Below are positions 44,106 through 52,342 of a stretch of 64,000 bases of DNA, piece after piece. The translations under genes were made by a program, and so were the position numbers. The stretch lies in contig CAVSJO010000007.1 of NCBI GenBank assembly GCA_963728445.1, forward strand, positions 62,001 through 126,000, read 5' to 3'. Every line of letters starts with the position of its first letter. Positions within the stretch are counted from its first letter, which is position 1. A model generated the notes under the pieces. That model worked only from the letters and a program-made list of their open reading frames with translations, made no database searches and had not been told where the DNA came from. Source of the stretch: CAVSJO01 sp963728445. GTDB taxonomy: Bacteria; Gemmatimonadota; Gemmatimonadetes; Longimicrobiales; RSA9.

Positions 44106-44582
44106 TCACGCCAGGTGATAGAACGCCCCCAAGATCGCACCATAGATCCCGTGGGCCAGCAGGGTCACGAACGGCGTCCGCAGGCCGTAGTGCAGCGCGA
44201 GGAATCCGGGCGGCTGGATGCGGCGTTCGAGGGAAGGGCCTTGGAGGTCGCTGGCCATTCGTGGATGGAACGTGGGCAGCAGCGGCATGACGACCACGAG
44301 GACGAAGAGGCCCTGGATCGCGCCGAAGGTGAGCCCGATCCATAGGTTGGCCCGGCCGAGGCTCTGGAAGAGGAGGCCGTAGAAGATGGCGAAGGCCCAG
44401 CCGTCCACGAAGTGGATGAGGGCGCCGTAGAGGTGCGATTTCCGCCGGCTGGGGGTGACCATGGAGCCGATGAGGAACGTGATGCTCATGCGGGACAGGC
44501 CGGCCTGCTGGCTGCCCATCATGAGGCCCGTGAGCACCATCGTCGCGGCGAATCCCCAGAGGAATGCGCTTCCCCAGTTCAT
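44106..44582 (-). CDS. Hypothetical membrane protein coupled to GH15 gene
   Basis: This 158-residue protein has four hydrophobic helices (residues about 5-25, 52-70, 78-100 and 138-156) and conserved-looking histidines in the second and last helices. I do not recognise the family. Its ATG overlaps the stop of the GH15 gene as ATGA, so it is translated right behind it, which suggests a linked membrane role. Confidence 0.65.
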   Translation of the reverse strand: MNWGSAFLWGFAATMVLTGLMMGSQQAGLSRMSITFLIGSMVTPSRRKSHLYGALIHFVDGWAFAIFYGLLFQSLGRANLWIGLTFGAIQGLFVLVVVMPLLPTFHPRMASDLQGPSLERRIQPPGFLALHYGLRTPFVTLLAHGIYGAILGAFYHLA

Positions 44583-46438
44583 AGCGATCCCTTCTTCTCT
44601 CCCGTGCCGACCTCCGCCGGCTCCTCGCCTTTCTCGACCCGGGCGATGGAGTCCGCGGCGTTGATCAGGCCCACGTGGGTGAAGGCCTGAGGGAAGTTGC
44701 CCAGCAGCATCCCGTTGGACGGATCGATCTCCTCGGAGAAGAGACCCACGTCGTTGCTCATCCCGAGGAGATGCTCGAAGGCGCGCTTCGCCTCCTCGAG
44801 GCGTCCCTGGCGTGCCATGAGCTCGATCTCCCAGAAGCTGCAGATGCCGAACGCTCCCTGATCGGAGCCCTGCATGCCGTCGTTGCGCCGGTAGCGGTAG
44901 AGCAGTCCGTTCCGTTCGAGCCGCTCACGGATGCGCTCACCCGTCTTTCGCATGCGCTCCTCCCGCGCCTCGCGGTACCCGTAGATGGCCATGAGGAGGA
45001 GGCTGGCGTCGACCTGGTCGCCGTCGAAGGTGGCGGTATAGCTCTGGATCTCGTCGTTCCAGCCGTGCTCTTCGACGGCGTCGCGGATCTCCTGGCGCAC
45101 CTTCTGGAAGCGGTCGACCGGCACGGAGACGACGCCGGCCTCGTGGAGCTTGAGAAGCGCGTCCAGCCCGACCCAGCAGAACGCCTTCGAGAGCGTGTGG
45201 TGCGTCCGTTCCCCCCGCACCTCCCAGATCCCGTTGTCCGGCTCCTTCCAGATCTCGCAGATCGTCTTGCCGAGCCCGACGACCATCTTCTTCTCGTCGT
45301 GGTCCAGCTCGCCGCCGCGCTGCACGTAGCTCAGGGCGGCCGCCAGGACCTCACCGTAGACGTCGACCTGGAGCTGGTCGTGTGCGCCGTTGCCGACCCG
45401 AACCGGGGCCGAGTTCCGGTAGCCCTCGAGATGGTGGAGCGTCCGCTCGCGCACGCGCGTGCCGCCGTACAGCGTGTAGAGCACCTGCAGCTTCGGCCAG
45501 GTCAGCCGCGTCGCGTGGAGCATCCAGGACATGAACTGCTGTCCCTCGTCCGTGATGCCGTTGTCGATGAGGGCGCGCAGCGTCATGGTCGAGTCCCGCA
45601 GCCAGCAGTAGCGGTAGTCCCAGTTGCGGGTGCCGCCAATCTCCTCCGGAAGCGAGGTGGTCGGCGCAGCGACGATCGCGCCTGAAGGGGCGAAGACGAG
45701 GAGGCGCAGAAGCAGGATGCTGCGGAGCACCGCGTCCTCGTACGGCCCCTCGTACGAGCAGCGGCTGATCCACTCGTGCCACCACTCGCGCGTGCCGTCG
45801 AGACGCTTCTGGGCGGCTTCGCCGAGTCCGCCCACCACCGCGGGCCCCAGCTCCGCTGTCAGGGAGGCCCAGCGGACGTCACCCTCCCGCATGTGCACGG
45901 TCCCGCGCGCCCCCTGTCCGGGGCGGATCTCCATGTCCACGTCCGTCTGGAGGGCGACGACGAGGCCGCCGTCGACTGCGAGCAGGCCCGTGCTCCGGTC
46001 GTGCGTCAGCTTCGGGACCCTGCGGGCGTACTGGAAGCGGGGATCGAAGACGATCTCGACGTCGAGCTCGCCGTCGATGCACTCGATTCGCCGCAGGACC
46101 TCCTGGTCCGGCAGAAGCTGCCTGTCCCGCTCGGCCGCGCTCGGGATCGGCATGACGTCCGTTACCGTGATCGCCCCCGCCTGCGTGCGCAGCGTCGTTA
46201 CGAGGACGTTCGTCGGGCCCGCGTAGCTGCGCTTGCTGTGGAAGGTTTCGGTCGGCGCGATGCGGAATCGGCCGCCGTCGTCCGCGTCGAGGATCGCCGC
46301 GAAGACGCTCGGGCTGTCGAATCGGGGCAGACAGAGCCAGTCGATGGAGGCGTGTCGGGAGACGAGGGCGGCGCAGCGCCCGTTTCCGATGAGCGCGTAG
46401 TCGCCGATGTCGGGGTACTTCGACGCGTTTCCGTCCAT
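44579..46438 (-). CDS. Glycoside hydrolase family 15 protein (glucoamylase/trehalase-like)
   Basis: This 619-residue cytoplasmic enzyme (no signal peptide) has an N-terminal beta-sandwich and a C-terminal (alpha/alpha)6 barrel. The signature GGTRNWDYRYCWLRDS near residue 270 and the late GAFGICSFWEIELMAR segment with a catalytic acid match bacterial GH15 enzymes. Some members are trehalases, others release glucose from alpha-glucans, and sequence alone does not decide. It starts one base after the polysaccharide deacetylase stop and overlaps the following membrane gene, so three genes form one unit. Confidence 0.9.
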   Translation of the reverse strand: MDGNASKYPDIGDYALIGNGRCAALVSRHASIDWLCLPRFDSPSVFAAILDADDGGRFRIAPTETFHSKRSYAGPTNVLVTTLRTQAGAITVTDVMPIPSAAERDRQLLPDQEVLRRIECIDGELDVEIVFDPRFQYARRVPKLTHDRSTGLLAVDGGLVVALQTDVDMEIRPGQGARGTVHMREGDVRWASLTAELGPAVVGGLGEAAQKRLDGTREWWHEWISRCSYEGPYEDAVLRSILLLRLLVFAPSGAIVAAPTTSLPEEIGGTRNWDYRYCWLRDSTMTLRALIDNGITDEGQQFMSWMLHATRLTWPKLQVLYTLYGGTRVRERTLHHLEGYRNSAPVRVGNGAHDQLQVDVYGEVLAAALSYVQRGGELDHDEKKMVVGLGKTICEIWKEPDNGIWEVRGERTHHTLSKAFCWVGLDALLKLHEAGVVSVPVDRFQKVRQEIRDAVEEHGWNDEIQSYTATFDGDQVDASLLLMAIYGYREAREERMRKTGERIRERLERNGLLYRYRRNDGMQGSDQGAFGICSFWEIELMARQGRLEEAKRAFEHLLGMSNDVGLFSEEIDPSNGMLLGNFPQAFTHVGLINAADSIARVEKGEEPAEVGTGEKKGSL

Positions 46439-46439
46439 G

Positions 46440-47417
46440 TCACCGCGGCCGGGGTCCGCGTCGCGGATCGCGCTTCGGAGCGCGAGCGACGACCGACGCT
46501 CGCCCGTCGGAGACGTAGCGCTCGCCGCTTCGGTCCAGCCGGTCCAGGGCCTTCTCGAGATCGTCGGCCGTCACCTGGATGCGTGTCAGGTGCAGCGGAT
46601 CGAACTCCTGCGTGTAGGGGCTGGGCACCGGATTGCCCGCGACGAGGAGCACCGAATCGAAGGCGTACCGGACGACCCGTCCCGTCTTCGGGTCCGTCCA
46701 CGCGCCTCGGACCGCCAGCTCGCGGTCCTTGGGCCACGCCCCGAGGGGGAGCGCGATGGTCCGCACGCGGTAGCCGGGCACCGCCGAGTCGATCGCCATC
46801 TGCCCTCGCGCGATCTGCTCCTGGACCGTCTCGTCGTCGTACTTCGCCAGGTTCGCGTGCCACAGCGTATGGTCGCACAGCTCGAAGCCCCGCTCCGCCA
46901 GGAAGCGGAGCTTTCGGTAGCGCCACTCCGTCTTCTGTCCCTCGATGCCGCGATTGCCGAAGAACGACCGCCCCGCCTCCGCGTTCGAGAGCAGGCAGAA
47001 CGTGGCCCGATCCGCCCATCCCGGATGGCTCCGGCGGAACTCCAGCCAGATGCCCACCGCGCTCGCGGGGTCGACGACGAGGCTGTCCCCTTCGGGCAGG
47101 TAGCGGAACTGGGAGGGGGACGCGTCGTCGAACGTGATGACGACGGGCGAGAGCCCGGCGGGCAGGTCGAGACGACGGGCGGTGAGATCCGAGACGGTGA
47201 CCGGCCGATAGCCCCGCTCGTAGAGGAGCTCCAGATCCCGTCGGAACGACGCGGTGTCCCTCTGCCAGCGGGTGTCGCCCGCACCGAACAGATGATACTC
47301 GAGGATGGGAATGTGCCCCTCCTCGTTCGGGGTGCGCACGGCCGGGGACTGGCCGCGCACGCCGTGCGCCGCCAGCACTCCCATCGCCATCAGGGCTGCC
47401 GCCGTCCGGATCCTCAT
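46440..47417 (-). CDS. Secreted polysaccharide deacetylase
   Basis: This 325-residue exported NodB-fold protein has a signal peptide ending in GVRGQ. The metal-binding aspartates are in VVITFDDAS and the two histidines in DHTLWH. These residues are the NodB motifs 1 and 2. Substrates in the family are acetylated sugars in chitin, peptidoglycan or exopolysaccharide. The ATG at 47417 starts the signal peptide. It is the first gene of the operon with the GH15 protein and diverges from the VIT/VWA gene. Confidence 0.85.
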   Translation of the reverse strand: MRIRTAAALMAMGVLAAHGVRGQSPAVRTPNEEGHIPILEYHLFGAGDTRWQRDTASFRRDLELLYERGYRPVTVSDLTARRLDLPAGLSPVVITFDDASPSQFRYLPEGDSLVVDPASAVGIWLEFRRSHPGWADRATFCLLSNAEAGRSFFGNRGIEGQKTEWRYRKLRFLAERGFELCDHTLWHANLAKYDDETVQEQIARGQMAIDSAVPGYRVRTIALPLGAWPKDRELAVRGAWTDPKTGRVVRYAFDSVLLVAGNPVPSPYTQEFDPLHLTRIQVTADDLEKALDRLDRSGERYVSDGRASVVARAPKRDPRRGPRPR

Positions 47418-47727
47418 TCCGCTTTCGCCGCCTCGTTCGGTCGCCTTCCAGTGGTCCGGCCTGGGCCGGCGAGACCTTGCAGTCGCAAGGAAGTTGCCAG
47501 AACCGCGTCGCCGCGGGAAGCGGGGGGGCGACGCGCCGGCCTCGGCCTCGATCTCCGCCGGCACGCCCTCCGGCACCGATCCCTGCGATTTCCTCCCATT
47601 CGGGACGCCGGCCCGTGTCCTTGCCGCGCGCAGCGCCCCTCGCAAGCCGGAGGCCCGGGACTGCACCTCGTGTGCAAGCCCGTTCTGCCCGCGCGTCATA
47701 CGGACCGGACGCAACACGGAGGAAGCC
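47418..47727. other. Divergent intergenic region with inverted repeat
   Basis: This 310-base gap lies between the deacetylase (left) and the VIT/VWA gene (right). It must contain both promoters. The only structure I see is a perfect inverted repeat CCTTGC-AGTC-GCAAGG at 47475-47490, which could be an operator or a small hairpin. No convincing gene is present. Confidence 0.5.
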
Positions 47728-49707
47728 ATGCGCGGAAACATCGTAGTCGCCCGTCGGTGCTCGACGCCGGTCCTGCTCGTCCTGCCGGTCCTGCTCGTCC
47801 TGCCGGCCGCTCTCGCGGGCCAGGGCTGGATCGAGGCGCCCGGGCTCGTCAGGCTGCGGACCGACGTCACGGCAACCGTCCACGGCCACGTCGCCACGGT
47901 ACAGGTGGAGGAGTGGTTCCGGAACGACGGATCCGGGCTGGCGGAGGGCGACTACCTGTACCCGCTTCCGGGAGAGGCCGTGTTCGCGGACTTCTCGCTC
48001 TTCCAGGGTGACCGCGAGCTGCGCGGCGAGACCATGGACCGGGACCGGGCGCGCTCCGTCTACGAGGAGATCGTGCGGCGACGTCGCGACCCGGCCCTCA
48101 TCGAGCTCGTCGGCCACGGACTCGTGCGGACCCGCGTCTTCCCCATCGCGTCGGGCGAGACGCGACGCATCACGCTCCGCTTCACGGAGGTGCTCGAGCG
48201 GTCCGGGGACGCGCTGCAGTTCCGCTACGCCGCGGCGCGCGGGGGGGAGCGCCGCCCCGGACTCGTCGACCGGATCCTGGAGGGACCGATCCCACTTCCC
48301 GACGTTCCGCCCGGACGGGTCGGACGGCTGCCCTCCGGCGGCGGACCGAACCCCGCCGGCTCCGCGGCCGGTGGCCCCGTGGGGCCCGACCCTGCGACGT
48401 CGACCGGCGGCTCCGGCTCGTCGCTCCGCTTCACGCTCGTGGTGCCGGACGCCGAGGCGTTCGGCGACCCGTACTCGCCGACGCACCGCCTGCAGGTCGA
48501 CCGGTCGGGCGGCCGAATGACGGTGCGGCCGGCGCAGGAGCTGCGCGGCGACGTCGTGGTCCTGCTCCCCCTGCGCAGCCGCCTCGCCGGCCTGTCGGTG
48601 CTCGCCCACCGGGCGGGGCGGGACGAAGACGGCTACTTCCTCCTCACCGTTTCTCCGGCCCGGGCGGCCGCGTCCCGCATCCCGCGGGACGTGACGGTGG
48701 TGCTCGACGTGTCCGGGTCCATGTCGGGCTCGAAGATGGAGCAGGCGCGGGACGCGGTTCGGGGACTGCTCGGCACCCTCGGGAGGGATGACAGGTTCCG
48801 GCTGATCGCCTTCAGCGGGGACGTCCGCAGCCAGCGGTCCGCGCTCCAGCCTGCGGCGCCCGCGCCCCTGGAGGAAGCCCGCGTCTGGCTGGACGCCCTC
48901 CAGCCCGGCGGCGGGACGAACATCGCGGGCGCCCTCGCCGAAGCGCTGCGCGATCGCGCGCCGCGGGGCCGCCTCGGCGTCGTCGTCTTTCTCACCGACG
49001 GGCTCCCGACCGTCGGCGAGCGGGACGCCGAGCGCATCGCGGACGCCGCCGAGCGGGAGGCGGGCGACCGCCGGGTCTTCGCCTTCGGCGTCGGCTACGA
49101 CGTGAACACGTATCTGCTGGACCGGCTGGGCGCCGTGGCCGGCGGCGCCGCCCAGTACGTGCAGCCGGGCGAGGACCTTGAGGCACCGGTGTCGGCGCTG
49201 GCTGCGCGCATCCGCTACCCGGTGCTGACGGATCTGCGCATCGACGGCGCGCCGGTTCGTCTGTCGGAGGTCTATCCCCGGGAGCTGCCGGACCTGTTCG
49301 CGGGTCAGGACCTGATCGTCATGGGCCGCTACTCGGGCGCTGCAGAGGACGCGCCCCTGGCGGTGGTCGGGAGCAGGGAAGGGCGGAGGGAGCGCGTCTC
49401 CGCCCCGGTCGCGTTCCCGGCCGTGGACGCCGGCAACGGCTGGCTGCCGAGGCTGTGGGCCGCCCGCAAGATCGGCTTTCTCACCCAGCAGGTGCACCTC
49501 GAGGGCGCGAGCCCGGCGCTCGTCGACGAGATCCGGAACACCGCTCTGCGCTACGGCCTGCTCAGCGAGTACACGGCCTACCTCGTTCAGGAGCCGGGCG
49601 ACGTCGCGTCCGCGCCCGTTCGGCGCATGCACGCTCCTGCCGCTCCTCAGGCTCGCGACCGGCATGGCCGCCGTGCGAAAGGCCGAGTCCGCCCGCATTG
49701 CCCGTGA
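47728..49707 (+). CDS. VIT and VWA domain protein (N-terminal part, frameshifted)
   Basis: This is 659 residues as written, exported (signal peptide ending in AALAGQ). The VIT domain covers about residues 30-160 and a VWA domain about 325-500, with the metal site in LDVSGSMSGS, TNIAGAL and FLTDGLP. Relatives are surface or periplasmic adhesion or scaffold proteins of unknown role. The true C-terminus (strands ending in a PAYFALLSRLPEL segment) lies in the next frame from 49655. After residue 642 the present frame reads basic nonsense to its stop. GGAGGAAG precedes the ATG. It is upstream of an ECF sigma and anti-sigma pair. Confidence 0.85.
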   Translation: MRGNIVVARRCSTPVLLVLPVLLVLPAALAGQGWIEAPGLVRLRTDVTATVHGHVATVQVEEWFRNDGSGLAEGDYLYPLPGEAVFADFSLFQGDRELRGETMDRDRARSVYEEIVRRRRDPALIELVGHGLVRTRVFPIASGETRRITLRFTEVLERSGDALQFRYAAARGGERRPGLVDRILEGPIPLPDVPPGRVGRLPSGGGPNPAGSAAGGPVGPDPATSTGGSGSSLRFTLVVPDAEAFGDPYSPTHRLQVDRSGGRMTVRPAQELRGDVVVLLPLRSRLAGLSVLAHRAGRDEDGYFLLTVSPARAAASRIPRDVTVVLDVSGSMSGSKMEQARDAVRGLLGTLGRDDRFRLIAFSGDVRSQRSALQPAAPAPLEEARVWLDALQPGGGTNIAGALAEALRDRAPRGRLGVVVFLTDGLPTVGERDAERIADAAEREAGDRRVFAFGVGYDVNTYLLDRLGAVAGGAAQYVQPGEDLEAPVSALAARIRYPVLTDLRIDGAPVRLSEVYPRELPDLFAGQDLIVMGRYSGAAEDAPLAVVGSREGRRERVSAPVAFPAVDAGNGWLPRLWAARKIGFLTQQVHLEGASPALVDEIRNTALRYGLLSEYTAYLVQEPGDVASAPVRRMHAPAAPQARDRHGRRAKGRVRPHCP

Positions 49708-50092
49708 AGCCCGGACGGCCGGTGACATCTCGCTGTCGGAAATCGTCGTCACGGGTACAGGCACCGCAGGCAACGCGTCGTCGGCCACCCCGTCCGACGG
49801 CGACGGCGACGCCCGCCGCCTGGCCGGCCGGCTCTTCCTGCGCCACGACGGGGTATGGGCCGAAGCGGGCGCGCCGGCGGATCTGCCGGTCGTGAAGGTC
49901 AAGGAGTTCGGCCCCGCCTATTTCGCTCTCCTCTCCCGGCTGCCGGAGCTGGAGCCGTACTGGAGCGGGCTCGGCCGCGTCCGTGTGGGCGGCGGCCGCG
50001 TGGCCGTCGAGGTGGCCGACGAAGGGGTCGAGCGGCTTGCGCCGTCGGAGCTGGAGCGACTCGTACGGGAGTTCAGGGAAACCCGAAGCTGA
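49664..50092 (+). CDS. Displaced C-terminal part of the VIT/VWA protein
   Basis: This is a 142-residue open frame that starts at an internal ATG without a ribosome site. It contains LFLRHDGVWAEA, VVKVKEFGPAYFALLSRLPEL and VRVGGGRVAVEV, the usual ending of VIT/VWA proteins. Removing one C at 49654 joins it to the upstream frame and gives a protein of about 787 residues. It is best read as part of one gene, not a separate one. It also holds the DISLSEIVVTG motif (residues 21-31), echoed in the anti-sigma factor. Confidence 0.7.
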   Translation: MAAVRKAESARIAREARTAGDISLSEIVVTGTGTAGNASSATPSDGDGDARRLAGRLFLRHDGVWAEAGAPADLPVVKVKEFGPAYFALLSRLPELEPYWSGLGRVRVGGGRVAVEVADEGVERLAPSELERLVREFRETRS

Positions 50093-50096
50093 TCGG

Positions 50097-50609
50097 ATGA
50101 GCCTCGACTGGGCGGTCGTCTACCGAGCCGTGTACGCGGACCTCGTTCGCTACCTGCACCGCAAGGTGTGGGACGGCGAGCGCGCCCAGGAGCTCGCGCA
50201 GGAGGCGTTCGTGCGGGGGCTCAGCCACGAGGGCGACGGGCCGGACAACCCTCGGGCCTGGCTCTTCCGCGTCGCGTCAAACCTGGCGCGGGACGAGGCG
50301 CGCACCGCCGTGCGGCGACGTCGCCACCTCACCCTCGTCCGGGCCGAGAGCGTCCGGGCGGCAGAGCCGGACGGTCCGGCCCGTCTCGAGTCGGAGCAGC
50401 GCTCGGCACGCGTCCGGGCCGCCCTCGACCGCCTTAGCGATCGGGACCGGGAGGCACTGCTTCTCTGGGACGCCGGCATGAGCTACGCGGACATCGCGGA
50501 GCGCACGGGGCTCGCGGCGGGGGCGGTCGGCACGACGCTGGCCCGCGCCCGCCGGCGCCTCGCCGAGGCGTATCAAGCGCTGGAGGACGAGCATGTCGCA
50601 CGTGGATGA
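50097..50609 (+). CDS. ECF-type RNA polymerase sigma factor
   Basis: This 170-residue sigma factor has only regions 2 and 4. Region 2 runs from YADLVRYLHRKV to NPRAWLFRVASNLARDEAR, and region 4 has the helix-turn-helix LLWDAGMSYADIAERTGLAAGAVGTTLARAR. It starts four bases after the VIT/VWA C-terminal frame and overlaps the anti-sigma start by 17 bases. This is a standard sigma/anti-sigma operon for envelope signals. I could not identify its target promoters. Confidence 0.92.
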   Translation: MSLDWAVVYRAVYADLVRYLHRKVWDGERAQELAQEAFVRGLSHEGDGPDNPRAWLFRVASNLARDEARTAVRRRRHLTLVRAESVRAAEPDGPARLESEQRSARVRAALDRLSDRDREALLLWDAGMSYADIAERTGLAAGAVGTTLARARRRLAEAYQALEDEHVARG

Positions 50610-52230
50610 AGGTCGGCTGCACGCGTACCTGGACGGCGAGCTGGACTCCGCCGGACGGGCGCGTTTGGAGACGCACGTGGCGGAGTGTGGCCACTGCCGC
50701 TTGGCCCTCGGGGACGCCCGGGCGGTGCGGGACGAGTCCCGCTTCATCCTGCGCGGCGCCGCGCCCGAGGTCATCGAGGAGATTCCCTTCGGCATCCTCC
50801 AGGGGCGCGCCGACGGCCGGCGGGGCGTGCGTCCCGTCCGGCGCGGCTTCCGGCCAGGTCCCGTTGCCTGGGCGGCGAGCCTCCTCCTCGCCATCGCCGC
50901 GGGGTGGTTCGGGCGCGCATCCCTTCGGACCCCCGCCGAGCCGGGAGGACGCGGCCCCGCCGCAGCCCGGACCGCCGAGGCGGCGACTCGCCCCCCGCAG
51001 GCCGGGATGCCCGCTCGAGTACCCGGAGCCGGGTCGCCGGCCTCCGACGGGGCGCCGGCCTCAGAGGATCGCCTGGCCGCGGCCGGGCCGTCCGACGCAC
51101 GCGGCAGCGGTCCGGCCGAGGCCGCGCCTGCGCCCGCCGTCGCGTCGGCGGATGCGCGCGGTGCCCGGCGGTTCGGCGACGGAGAGCGCCTGCCGACCGC
51201 GGTCGAGGACCGGGTCGCGGCAGCGACGACGGAGAAACCGGAGGCCGCTCCCGGGGGGGCGCTCGGGCAGCACGCTCGGCGCGGGGGCGAGATCGGACCG
51301 GCGCCGCAGGCGAAGCTCTCCCTGGACGAGATCGTCGTCACGGCGGCTCCGGTGACGACCGGAGTCCCGGCGACGGCCTACGCGGCGGAGACCTCGACGC
51401 CCTCCGCGGCGGAATACTCCGACGTGATCGACCGGTCGTCCGCCCCGCCTGCCCGGTTCTCCGGCGGCACGTGGGTGCCGGTGGCGGAGGAGGATGCCCG
51501 CGCCGCTCTCGGCGGCCGCGCCCCGCTCCGCGTGCCCGTCCTCGAGGTCGTCGCGTATGAGGAGGCCGTGTTCGGCGACGAGCTCGTCGTACGCGTGCGC
51601 CAGCGGCTGGAGGACGGCGCACTGCTCGACCTCTACCAGCGCATCCCGGGCGCCGCCGGCTCGGCCGGCCCATCGGGCGACGACCGTCAGACCGCGCTCC
51701 GGACGGCGAGGACGCGCACGGTTCCGTCGTCGACGGCGCCCGCCTCCGGGGCGCCGCCTTCCGCGCCGCCGCCTTCCGCGGCGCCGCCCTCCGGCGCGCC
51801 GGCCCCCGCCGCATCGGTGGGACCGGCGTCGGAGCCTGCAGGCGATGCGGCGGGGTCGGCGAAGCCCGCCGGCCAACAGGATGGTTCCGGCCGCGGCGAG
51901 CCGGCGAGCGGTGGTCAGGCGGTTCCCGGCGCCGTCGCGGGCGCCGTCCCGCGCCCGACCACCGGGGCGTCCGGCGGCGCGAAGACGGGCTCGACGTCGG
52001 CGACGTCCTCGTCGGGAAGCGACGCTTCGGGTCTCGTGCGCAGCATCGTCGGCCTCTTCCACCGCAACGAGAAGGCGAAGCCCGCGGACCCGATGCTGCG
52101 CTTCGTGCGGGTCGATGGGGAGGGAAGCGCGCGGGCGCTGCTGTCCGGCGTGGACGTCACGGCGCGGGGTCCCCTCGATCCCGAGCGGCTCCGGGAGCTC
52201 CTCGCGTCGGCTCGGTCCGGGGGGCGGTAG
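50593..52230 (+). CDS. Zinc-finger anti-sigma factor with long extracytoplasmic region
   Basis: This 545-residue membrane anti-sigma factor has the zf-HC2 / ASD module at the N-terminus with zinc ligands His28, Cys32 and Cys35, and a single membrane helix at about residues 90-107. The outer part of about 430 residues is unusually long, Ala/Pro/Gly-rich, and contains SLDEIVVTAAP near residue 243, like the TonB-box stretch of TonB-dependent receptors and the motif in the VIT/VWA C-terminus. GGAGG seven bases before the ATG supports the start inside the sigma gene. Confidence 0.85.
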   Translation: MSHVDEGRLHAYLDGELDSAGRARLETHVAECGHCRLALGDARAVRDESRFILRGAAPEVIEEIPFGILQGRADGRRGVRPVRRGFRPGPVAWAASLLLAIAAGWFGRASLRTPAEPGGRGPAAARTAEAATRPPQAGMPARVPGAGSPASDGAPASEDRLAAAGPSDARGSGPAEAAPAPAVASADARGARRFGDGERLPTAVEDRVAAATTEKPEAAPGGALGQHARRGGEIGPAPQAKLSLDEIVVTAAPVTTGVPATAYAAETSTPSAAEYSDVIDRSSAPPARFSGGTWVPVAEEDARAALGGRAPLRVPVLEVVAYEEAVFGDELVVRVRQRLEDGALLDLYQRIPGAAGSAGPSGDDRQTALRTARTRTVPSSTAPASGAPPSAPPPSAAPPSGAPAPAASVGPASEPAGDAAGSAKPAGQQDGSGRGEPASGGQAVPGAVAGAVPRPTTGASGGAKTGSTSATSSSGSDASGLVRSIVGLFHRNEKAKPADPMLRFVRVDGEGSARALLSGVDVTARGPLDPERLRELLASARSGGR

Positions 52231-52342
52231 GGCCGGAGCTTGATCCCGCCTCGGGCTCCACCCCACATTCCGCCGACGAGCCGCGCCGCGAGCAGGCCAG
52301 CGCACCGGCGCCTGGCGGAGAACCGACCCGAGCCCATCGACG

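Noticed and set aside
51700..52000. Ala/Pro/Gly-rich stretch in the anti-sigma factor as a separate repeat element
   Set aside because: The DNA is low complexity but without a fixed unit. It is best explained as a flexible protein linker.
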